Source: Lineus longissimus
Lineage: Eukaryota > Nemertea > Pilidiophora > Heteronemertea > Lineidae
Reading direction: 5' to 3'
Assembly (NCBI RefSeq): GCF_910592395.1
Contig: NC_088324.1
Location: 8,582,953-8,646,952, forward strand
DNA: 64,000 nucleotides
A program made the translations under genes and the position numbers. The notes beneath the pieces were generated by a model. It ran no database searches. It worked only from the letters and a program-made list of their open reading frames with translations, and was not told where the DNA came from. Below, piece by piece: positions 55,132-64,000 of this stretch (position 1 is its first letter; each line of letters starts with the position of its first letter).

Positions 55132-58115
55132 ATGGCGGAACAGAAACAGAAAAAGCAATTTCGCAGGCGAAAATACTCCTCTAGTAGCGATAATGATTCA
55201 GAAAAAGAAGAAGAAACAAGGTATAATTGTTGAATATATGATGTGAAATATGTGTACCAAATTCGGTTAAAAAATATTGAATGAGTAAAATTTGCCAATG
55301 TAAAACGTACCCCAAGAGGAGTGAGAAGTGTTACCCAAATTCGCCATGTCCCTAACTCAACTGTCCCTATATCCATCTGGGTTCTAGTTATCTGCAGCGA
55401 GGTCGTGCTTTGTACCGAAACTCTAAATGTTGAGTGTGTATAGCTTATTTCTAGGTCAGGCTGAGTTTACCGATTCAGATCCTGTAGTCTAAGTGCAGTG
55501 ATAGATACTTTGCTCTGTTCTTTTCAGGACTGCCGTTGAGGACATGAAAGAACTACAGAAAATGAGAAAGCGCCCTCGAGGCGTTGATGTGGCTACAGGT
55601 TTAAATGCTGGCGTTAGTGAGCCAAAACCAGAAGAGCAGGGAAAGAAAGTAAGTACGCCTGAAGTGAATGATTGATTGTTTGGTGGCGTTGTCCTGCCAA
55701 AACACCCCTGGGTTAGCAAGAGTCAAATCATCCTCATTTTTGAATCAAATACCTTACTTTTAGGTCGTCAAGAGCTAGTTTTTACCTCAACGTTGATGAC
55801 ATTCAAACCACCATTGAATGATTGTTTTTAAAGTCTAAACACTTTTCCAGGTGGACCCATTCAAATTGAAATCTGGAGGAGGTATCATCAGCATGCAGGA
55901 TCTGAAAAAGAGGTATGCAGGGTTCTCCGGCCCAAATTTCCTTGGGCAGGTGCTGAGGTGTTGACAAATTTGACAATTTAGACTTCGATTTAGTTTGAGC
56001 AATATCTGTCTGGTGCTCCAATAGAAGTTGGTGGTATTGCTTTGTAAATTTTTGTAATTTTTGTTGCTTGTGAGTTGAAGCATTTAAACTGATGTTTTAT
56101 TCTTAAAAGGTTTTAGACTTGAAAGAATATTGTCTGCACTATGCTTATATATCATGTTAATGTTTTCTGTCTTTCAGCCGAGGAGGGGACAAAGACGAAG
56201 ATGAAATAATCGGAACGTCATTCGCTGCCGAAACGAATAGGAGAGATGAGGATGCCGACATGTAGGTGAAGTATTTGTTTAGAAGTTCCACTGCAGTCGG
56301 TGCACTGGTGTGCATTACAATATTTTTATTGAGCTGTTGTGTCAACATTGATGATCTTATTAGACGAGAATTCAAAGGGAAACTGTGGACATGAAAAAGC
56401 AGAGAATGTTGTCGGGAAATAGTTAAGATAATGATTGGTGTATCTCCAATGCATTTTTTCTACAGCTTCGAAGGAAACATGAAAATCAAATAATTTTGTT
56501 GACTTTCGCAAAAATTTATCAACACCAATTGATTTATCAACTAGTTAGTGTTACTAACAAAATCAATTTTTCAGGTTGACATACGTGGAAGAGGAATTGA
56601 AAAAAAGAAAGGGGCTGAATACTGATGCAGATGCTGCTGCTCAAAAGTAAGTTAGTCGATAAGTGTTTGATAATTATAAAACAGGGCCACTCTAAAACGT
56701 TTACACAGAGCCGATGTTTATCTGGTCCGGGTACTAGTAATGTAAAGTATAAGGTGCAACGATAACTGAAAACAGTGCTGTGCGGCTCGTAGAAGTACAC
56801 AAGTTGTTACAACACATCAAGGTAACAGACTCAACAGCAACAGTAACTACATGGTTGGCAAAACCCTTGACCTTGACTAGTAATGACCTTGACCTTATTT
56901 CAGGCAGAAGACGGTGGATGATGTATTGCTTGATTGTCCAGAACATCTACGATCTTCGACGGGGAAAAAGACAGAAGACATGTTGTCCAATCAGATGTTG
57001 TCCGGTATACCAGAAGTTGATCTTGGAATAGAGTAAGTGTTCGTGTTTTTGTGTAATTAACTTGTTCTGTATGTATGGGGGGATAATGTTTTACGGGATG
57101 CTGAGATGGACCAAAAACTGGCCAGGGTTTTTTTGGGATAGGCCCACTTATTTTAGTTTTCAATGTCCTGTGACTGTGAGAGTAAGAGAGACCGTTTCTT
57201 TTCTAGAGCTAAAATCAAGAACATAGAATCGACAGAAGAAGCGAAACAAAGAATGATAGAGGAGCGACGGAGGAAAAAAGAACAAGAAGTGTCTGATTTT
57301 GTGCCGACGAATATGGCCGTCAATTTTGTGCAGCATAACAGATGTGAGTATGAGGGGACTAGTTTGAGGCAGCGATACACGTCTGTTTTTGAAAAAAAGT
57401 CTCTCCTTCCTGATTAGAGTATAGCAGGAGAGTTTATGACATTTTCAGACATTTTACGTTATCTTTTGTGCACAATTTCTATTGCAGAATGCATTTTCTC
57501 TTTGTTGTTTGTAACAATCCTATCTTTGTTCTGTTACAGTTAATATTGAAGACTCAACGCCCCTCTTGAAAAAGGATGAAACGCCCGCAGCAAAGCCTTT
57601 ACGAGTCGGAGACGCTGAGAAGTTTTCAGCTAACAAAGGTGAGAATTCATGTATGATACGTCCGAATTCCATACAGTAGGGCCTCCCTGTTGAGGACACC
57701 CTGTAGAGGGGTCAAATTGAATGAAAAAAACCCACTTGGGACCAAAACTAGTGCATATTGTAGAGAGGGTGACCTTAATCAATTTAAAATTTGTGCTGCA
57801 CTGACTAGACAAGGAATTTTGCCATCACTATGGAAGGAGTTGAAAATTCCTCGCGACAAATGTTTCTCTCTTAAAAGACGTATTACTTACTTACTAGTCA
57901 TTTAAGTCCCTGCTGCTGGCTCATAACACCTTCACCATCTCTCTCGATGTTCCCTTGTAACTGGCCACTTGTATCGCTGTATCAAAAAGGTATGAAATGT
58001 ACTTAATCCCCGAGTGCATTTCTCTTTTGCAGGCAAAAAAGGATCTGATAAAACAACGGATAAAGCCACGGACGATTTCCATTACGAAAAGTTCAAGAAG
58101 TACATGAGGAGATAA
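55132..58115 (+). CDS. TLS1: Telomere length and silencing protein 1 homologue (TLS1 / C9orf78), spliceosome-associated
   Basis: C9orf78/TLS1 is a largely disordered nuclear protein that joins late spliceosomes through BRR2 and affects splice-site choice; the yeast relative acts on splicing of telomere genes. Nine coding exons with agreeing phases: 55132-55220, 55528-55648, 55851-55912, 56178-56261, 56575-56646, 56904-57032, 57207-57343, 57540-57638, 58033-58115 (TAA). Total 876 bp, 291 residues, against 289 in human. Diagnostic segments are GTSFAAETNRRDEDADM, LSNQMLSGIPEVDLGI, then KIKNIEST, FVPTNMAVNFVQHNR and the C-terminal TDDFHYEKFKK. An Arg/Ser/acidic N terminus is present. An in-frame ATG at 55123 is an alternative start; 55132 has the better context. 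Two bases after the exon-4 donor read TAG, so intron retention would end the protein. Confidence 0.95.
57674..57785. mobile_element. Partial pogo-like MITE in TLS1 intron 8
   Basis: CAGTAGGGCCTCCCTGTTGAGGACACC, then GGTCAAATTGAATG, CACTTGGGACCAAAACTAGTG and TAGAGAGG follow the order of the family at 42466-42644. The right end is missing. Confidence 0.65.
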
Positions 58116-58362
58116 CACAAGGATTGTTTGATGCTTTGAGAGACAATTTTAACGAAAAAGGACTGAGAACAATTCGCAAGGTGTTCACCTCATGCATGTA
58201 CGTGTTTGTTATGGCCAGTAGAGAGGAAATACGAAGCTCTGGGGCTCTGTGGTAGATGTACACATAACAGTTGCCATTCCAATTGAAGTCAGTATCTTGT
58301 TTTCATGTAAAAGAACTTACGTTATCTTTATTCTATATCCTGGCATACCTGAAAATGTTTTG

Positions 58363-58470
58363 CAATAATAATGATAATAGTGAGTTCTTGTATAGCGCTT
58401 TTCACTGTAATATCTACTGTCTCAAAGCGCTTAACAATCGCAATCATTATTACCCAGCCTATCCAGAGAC
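58363..58470. repeat. Dispersed repeat with inverted AGCGCTT words in TLS1 3' UTR
   Basis: AATAATGATAATAG, then GTATAGCGCTTTTCAC, TCAAAGCGCTTAAC and ATTATTACCCAGCC, an arrangement found widely in marine invertebrate genomes. AAGCGC-type words are complementary and could pair. Confidence 0.55.
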
Positions 58471-58535
58471 CTTTCTGGAGAACCAGGAAGGGAGAAAGTG
58501 AACATTTCTCACATGTATGATATCAAAATGAAGAA

Positions 58536-58541
58536 AATAAA
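58536..58541 (+). terminator. Poly(A) signal AATAAA for TLS1
   Basis: A canonical hexamer 421 bases after the stop codon, the first AATAAA on this strand downstream of the gene that I noticed. Confidence 0.65.
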
Positions 58542-59355
58542 CTGTTTTATAGTACTTGCCACTTACTTACTTCGTTGAAATCGTTCTACAAAACCTTTCT
58601 TCTGGCACCAGTTCATTTACAATCTTTACAATATTTGGAATCTCTCGGATGTTCTTGCAGCCTGACCAAGAACTTTCTCTCTCTCTCTCCCCGGGACAAG
58701 ACATCGTGTCACAATTGGCACAAGTGATTAGGTATAAACAGTCCATGGAAAACAACAAATGACCTGATGAAAACTCCAGCTGTGGTTTGCTTGTTTATCA
58801 GGCTTTTCCCAGTGATGGACCCAGGGAGTCACTCCGGACAAGAATACAGCACCATTGTATCAAAAAGTGTGAGACAGGTTCTTTGTCGGCAAAGCCAGAC
58901 CAGAGCGAGTCAAATGGTCTCCCATCTTTCTTGAGCCTTGACCAGCGGCACACCTGAATTTTAAAAATACATCCCACCCGTCCCAGATTTTTTACTCTCC
59001 GTTATTCCGATACCAAAATCCAGTCTTATTTTCCCAACCTTGAGTTGTTGGCGGTACATGAAGACCAGTATAAGGTGATGTGTATGCGAGCGTATTCCAG
59101 CTAGAATTTGGGGTGGGGATGTAAAATATGCCAGCAAAAGGGGTCCTCGGAGGGGATTTGAGATTGTTGTGCTCATTGAGGTCAAAACCTCAAGAGTACA
59201 AGGATGATTTTCGCATGTAATTGAGAGTTGCCCCCCGAGTTTGGACCACAAGGTGCATAGGTACAAGATGCAGGAATTTTCTCCCACCAAACACAAGCTG
59301 ACAATCGATTGGTGAATTAGAAAAATCGGTGGAGCCCCAAGAATATTTTTCAAAT

Positions 59356-60396
59356 ATGAAATGGCCAGGGCCATTGTGCTCACCTCATGTGGAGGAAAGA
59401 TGGATAAAGAGCATTGTATTGTGTCATGTAGTGTTAGGTTTGATGTAGGTCCAAGCAATTACAATTTCCCCAAAATGGCCAATTTACAGTACATTCGACC
59501 TCTGTGACCTTGAAAGTAGGTCAAATCAAAGAAGACCCGGGTGACACATTGAATGGTTGTTAGAATTAGATGTACCTATGATATAAAATTGGTACCAATC
59601 GGGCAAGTCATTACTAGGAATAATGGCATTTTGAAGTATTTAGGATTTGGCCCCCTCCCTGGAGGCCAAACGGCAAATCAGATCGCACCAAACTTCGGTA
59701 CCTGAGATCACCTGACCAAGGGGTACATGTGTACTTAATTTGTGATCAATAGTCATTGCAGTTAAGAAATGTGCCATAGTTACGGCCTGACAGCGAATTT
59801 ACGCCATTTGACCTCTGTGACCTTGACAAGAAGGTCAAATTAAAAACCTGTGTGACATATACTGTATGGTGGTTAGATGTACCCATGATATCAAATTGGT
59901 GGCAATCGGGCAAGAAGTTAAGGAATAATCACATTTTTAAGGTTTTTGGATTTTGCCCCCTGGTGGTCAAGTGGTGAATCATATTGGACCAAACTTCAGT
60001 CCCTGAGATCACCTGACTAAGGGGTAAATGTGTACCAAATTTGGTATCAATAGTCATTGCAGTTTAGAAACGTGCCATCGTTACATCCTAACGGCCAATT
60101 TACACCATTTGACCTCTGTGACCTTGAAAAGGAGGTCAAATCAAAAACCCGGAGGATATATGATGCACCTTTGCTAGAAGTACCTACCATATTTTTTTCA
60201 AAATTTCCCGACTACTATTAAGGGAGATATTGCATATTTTCACTTTTAACGTTTGGCCCCCTGGTGGCCAAACCATGAAACGAATCGGACCGAAACTTGG
60301 TCTCCAAGGTGTCATTACATAAGGGTACATGTGTACCAAGTTTCAACTCAATAGCTCTAACAGTTACGAAACGTGCCCTGCTAACGGACGACGACG

Positions 60397-60443
<47 letters not shown>

Positions 60444-60496
60444 ACGACGGACGCCACGGTATGGGATAAGCTCACCTCTGCTAAGAGGTGAGCTAA
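59356..60496. repeat. Dispersed 1.15-kb repeat with (GAC)n, copy 2
   Basis: This is the second, nearly identical copy of 38206-39375, in the same orientation, 21.1 kb away. Only a few substitutions and a shorter (GAC)n tract (about 60386-60452) separate them. DR3-type pairs lie at 59809-59823 and 60110-60124. The high identity implies recent movement or gene conversion. Confidence 0.88.
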
Positions 60497-61562
60497 TAAC
60501 AGCAGTTATTGCACACCTGTTTCCCATTCCAACGGCAAAAGTGCACAAGAATTGTTAGACACTCCTTCAACGTGACGCCACCACCTTCCACAGTTAGGCA
60601 AAAGATTTGAGACCTAAAAACCAACAAAGGAATCATGTTCTTACACGAATTTTATTACAGACTTTGTATGTACAAAATATTTCACCAAATCGACAATGTA
60701 CAATCATTTTTTACAAAAGCACAAAAGGTTTGGTCAAAGGTTTTAATGCCTTTGCCAAGAGCACATTCGACAACGAACCGGAGAAAAATATGCTGGTCAA
60801 CATGATTTCAACTGCTTGCATCAATCACAATTTCCACAGCCCTTAGGACCTCAACTTGTGGGTTGAATTAACATTATTAACTCTTTTCCATTAGCCTTTT
60901 TTGACCACCTTGAACCCCCCCCCCCCCCCGGACATTCACAAGTGGAGTATTGACAACCTCACTCACAACTTCTGCTTCAAAGTCAGAAAGAACCAGGCTC
61001 ATCTTCAAACGTCAAGGTTAAAACATCAGCTGCATATCATTTGGACGACGATGTTTCAACTGTGGAACACACTGCCAAACAACTTGAGGTCTGCCAACAC
61101 CACTAACAGCTTTGGGAATTTACTAAACGCAATCACATTCTAGTGGAACTTCTTCAATGTTTGAATTTTTAAGTGTGACAAGTATCAACAACAATATAAA
61201 TCTGCTAAATGTACAATGAACATACATGTGATATCACATATAAATTGTTAACCTTATGAATAACTTGAGGAGAAAAATCTCCATCTGACACAAAATACAC
61301 AACTTCCTGCTGGAAAATTTTCCATTGCCGTGTGTGTACCAGTTAGATATCCAAGAAGTCTCATTTTAGCATGATTTCAATTACTTGCGATTTCTACTAT
61401 CAGCTTAGCCAAACTTCAATTGAATCTCATTTGTGGATAAAATTAAAATTATAGGTATATTTTGCTAATTTAGACTGAAAATAAACCTTAAAATAAACCT
61501 CTGCTTACATGCAGAGTACCCCTTCAGCAGTACAAATCATATAACACAGTACCAGGTGATTA
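60497..61562 (-). other. Probable 3' UTR of the minus-strand gene ending at 61563
   Basis: This stretch follows the stop codon on the minus strand. A candidate poly(A) signal (TTTATT on plus at about 60650) would end the transcript near 60630. A 17-base C run is at about 60917-60933. No other gene is seen; the small plus frame at 60901-61143 is not convincing. Confidence 0.4.
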
Positions 61563-61634
61563 TCACGCATTCCCTGATCCCATCTCCTCTACCTTCCTCA
61601 GCACCTGTTGGGCAATGTCCAGGTAGGCCTTGGC
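61563..61634 (-). CDS. Last coding exon of an unidentified minus-strand gene
   Basis: A 3' splice site (GTTTTTCAG) abuts 61634. From there 23 codons run to a TGA at 61565-61563. The peptide AKAYLDIAQQVLRKVEEMGS plus three residues is strongly helical and amphipathic, as at the end of a soluble or coiled-coil protein. The phase is 0 if the whole first codon GCC belongs to the exon. Upstream exons must lie beyond 64000, because the satellite fills the intron from 61745 on. I cannot name the protein. Confidence 0.55.
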   Translation of the reverse strand, partial: AKAYLDIAQQVLRKVEEMGSGNA

Positions 61635-61744
61635 CTGAAAAACACCAGTTTACAAATTGAGTTCTTTGAAGCTAATTTGTCAGTTTCTCATCGATTGAGA
61701 CAGAAATTATAGTTAAAGATAAGATTGGAATAAGGACTGAGGCT

Positions 61745-64000
61745 TAAAGGAAGAAATGATGATGTTTCTTTAGTTTCGAGGAAGAAGAGACAGCCTTTCA
61801 ATTCTATTGCTTTGGAGGAAGAAATGATAGTGTTTCTTTAGTTTAGAGGAAGAAGAGACAGCCTTTCATTGGCTTGGAGGAAGAAATGATGGTGTTTCTT
61901 TAGTTTAAAGGAAGAAGGGACAGCCTTTCATTGGATTGGAGGAAGAATTGATGGTGTTTCTGTAGTTTAGAGGAAGAAGAGACAGCCTTTTATTGGTTTG
62001 GAGGAAGAAATGATGGTGTTTCTTTAGTTTAGAGGAAGAAGGGACAGCCTTTCATTGGTTTGGACTAGAAATGATGGTATTTCTATGGTTTAGAGGAAGA
62101 AGGGACAGCCTTTCATTGGTTTGGAGGAAGAAATGATCTTATTTCTTTAGTTTCGAGGAAGAAGGGACAGCCTTTCATTGGTTTGGAGGAAGAAATGATA
62201 TTATTTCTTTGGTTTAGAGGAAGAAATGATGGTGTTTCTTTAGTTTCAAGGAAGAAGGGAGAGCCTTTCATTGGTTTGGAGGAAGAAATGATGGTGTTTC
62301 TTTAGTTTGGAGGAAGAAGGGACAGCCTTTCATTGGTTTAGAGGAAGAAATGATGGTGTTTCTTTAGTTTGGAGGAAGAAGAGACAGCCTTTCATTGGTT
62401 TGGAGGCAGAAATGATGTTATTTCTTTGGTTTAGAGGAAGAAGAGACAGCCTTTCATTGGTTTGGAGGAAGAAATGATGGTGTTTCTTTAGTTTCGAGGA
62501 AGAAGGGACAGCCTTTCATTGGTTTGGAGGAAGAAATGATGGTGTTTCTTTAGTTTAGAGGAAGAAGAGACAGCCTTTCGTTGGTTTGGAGGAAGAAATG
62601 ATGGTGTTTCTATGGTTAAGAGGACGAAGGGACAGCCTTTCATTGGTTTGGAGGAAGAAATTATGTTATTTCTTTAGTTTAGAGGAAGAAGAGACAGCCT
62701 TTCTTTGGTTTGAAGGAAGAAATAATGGTGTTTCTTTGGTTTGGAGGAAGAAGGGACAGCCTTTCATTGGTTTGGAGGGAGATATGATGGTGTTTCTTTA
62801 GTTTGGAGGAAGAAGAGACAGCCTTTCGTTGGTTTGGAGGAAGAAATGATGGTGTTTCTTTAGTTTGGAGGAAGAAGGGACATCCATTCTTGGTTTGGAG
62901 GAAGACATGATGGTGTTTCTTTAGTTTCGAGGAAGAAGAGACAGCCTTTTATTGGTTTGGAGGAAGAAATGATGGTGTTTCTTTAGTTTGGAGGAAGAAG
63001 GGACATCCATTCTTTGGTTAGGAGGGAGAAATGACGGTGTTTCTTTAGTTTCTAGGAAGAAGGGACAGCCTTTCATTGGTTTGGAGGAAGACATGATGGT
63101 GTTTCTTTAGTTTGGAGGAAGAAGGGACATCCATTCTTGGTTTGGAGGAAGAAATAATGGTGTTTCTTTAGTTTGGAGGAAGAAGAGACAGCCTTTCGTT
63201 GGTTTGGAGGAAGAAATGATGGTGTTTCTTTAGTTTGGAGGAAGAAGGGACAGCCTTTCATTGGTTTAGAGGAAGAAATGATGGTGTTTCTTTAGTTTCG
63301 AGGAAGAAGAGACAGCCTTTTATTGGTTTGGAGGAAGAAATGATGGTGTTTCTTTAGTTTGGAGGAAGAAGGGACATCCATTCTTTGGTTAGGAGGAAGA
63401 AATGACGGTGTTTCTTTAGTTTCTAGGAAGAAGGGACAGCCTTTCATTGGTTTGGAGGAAGAAATGATGGTGTTTCTTTAGTTTGGAGGAAGAAGGGACA
63501 TCCATTCTTGGTTTGGAGGAAGACATGATGGTGTTTCTTTAGTTTAGAGGAAGAAGGGACAGCCATTCTATGGTTTGGAGGATGAAATCATGGTGTTTCT
63601 TTAGTTTCGAGGAAGAAGGGACAGCCTTTCATTGGTTTGGAGGAAGAAATGATGGTGTTTCTTTAGTTTAGAGGAACAAGGGAGAGCCTTTCATTGGCTT
63701 TGAGGAAGAAATAATGGTGTTTCTTTAGTTTAAAGGAAGAAGAGAGAGCCTTTCATTGGTTTGGGGGAAGAAATGATGGTGTTTCTTAAGTTTCGAGGAA
63801 GAAGGGACATCCATTCTTTGGTTTGGAGGAAGAAATGATGGTGTTTCTTTAGTTTCGAGGAAGAAGGGACAGCTGTTCATTGGTTTGGAGGAAGAAATGA
63901 TGGTGTTTCTTTAGTTTAGAGGAAGAAGAGACAGCCTTTCATTGGTTTGGAGGAAGAAATGATGGTGTTTCTTTAGTTTAGAGGAAGAAGGAAGAGCCTT
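61745..64000. repeat. 62-bp satellite made of two 31-bp half units, more than 36 copies
   Basis: The unit is GAGGAAGAAATGATGGTG-TTTCTTTAGTTTA (half A, 31 bp) followed by GAGGAAGAAGAGACAGCC-TTTCATTGGTTTG (half B, 31 bp). Both halves share GAGGAAGAA at the start and TTTC..T..GTTT at the end, so the 62-bp unit is a dimer. Variants (CGAGG/GGAGG/AGAGG junctions, ATCCATTC in place of GCCTTTC) form higher-order patterns. The array continues past the window edge. Frames within it are by-products. Confidence 0.93.

Larger units (their letters stand above)
58116..59355 (+). other. TLS1 3' UTR and downstream intergenic DNA
   Basis: The 3' UTR probably ends soon after the AATAAA at 58536-58541. Within it, 58363-58470 resembles a common invertebrate dispersed repeat with TATAGCGCTTTTC and CTCAAAGCGCTTAAC in inverted order. 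After 58560 there is a short (TC)n stretch (58676-58690). The 165-codon minus frame at 58961-59458 runs into the (GAC)n repeat and has no recognisable domain. Confidence 0.55.

Noticed and set aside
58961-59458. 165-codon minus frame
   Set aside because: Starts inside the (GAC)n dispersed repeat, and I see no domain or splice support.
60218-60491. Arg-rich frames on both strands
   Set aside because: Same microsatellite artefact in the second repeat copy.
62586-63261. Frames within the 62-bp satellite
   Set aside because: The period is not a multiple of three and the frames are by-products of repetition.

Overview
The window is nuclear DNA of a bilaterian animal. Its genes have many introns with GT/AG junctions, it has canonical poly(A) signals, and it carries a metazoan set of mobile elements (BEL/Pao LTR retrotransposon, non-LTR retrotransposon, pogo-like and other MITEs, tRNA-derived SINEs). 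The expanded TRIM-type RING/B-box genes, the (GAC)n-bearing dispersed repeat and the intron-rich conserved genes suggest a marine invertebrate. My guess is a lophotrochozoan (mollusc or brachiopod-like), but a hemichordate or lancelet is not excluded; the phylum is an inference.

Layout. 1-6980: BEL/Pao retrotransposon with an intact gag-pol reading frame (969-6497), joined directly to a 5'-truncated TRIM copy. 6981-22907: a tandem array with a period of about 6.87 kb. It holds a 3' TRIM fragment (copy A), two complete TRIM genes each in a single coding exon (copy B 12721-14730, copy C 19587-21611), and long nearly identical spacers that contain a detached B-box fragment. 22908-36380: repeat-rich, gene-poor DNA with the first exon of a secreted or membrane mucin-like protein on the minus strand (25068-25623), two large tandem duplications and a series of exon-like repeats. 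36383-37909: a 5'-truncated LINE inserted into one copy of a duplicated sequence, beside a possible small minus-strand terminal exon.

40965-58115 is the conserved gene core, reconstructed exon by exon with all phases agreeing: GCLM (glutamate-cysteine ligase modifier subunit, minus, 6 coding exons, 272 aa); mitoguardin/MIGA (minus, 11 coding exons, 500 aa); and, head-to-head with it across 941 bp, the TLS1/C9orf78 spliceosome-associated protein (plus, 9 coding exons, 291 aa). The introns of these genes carry MITEs, SINE-like units, a pogo-like element and a 41-bp minisatellite that multiplies a splice donor. 59356-60496 is a second copy of the (GAC)n repeat seen at 38206-39375. 61563-61634 is the last coding exon of an unidentified minus-strand gene, and the window ends inside a 62-bp satellite (two 31-bp half units) that runs from 61745 past the edge.

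The most interesting system is the TRIM array. Its RING/B-box half is essentially frozen between copies, while the C-terminal propeller shows a cluster of replacement-only differences. That pattern fits a diversifying recognition module on a conserved ubiquitin-ligase chassis.
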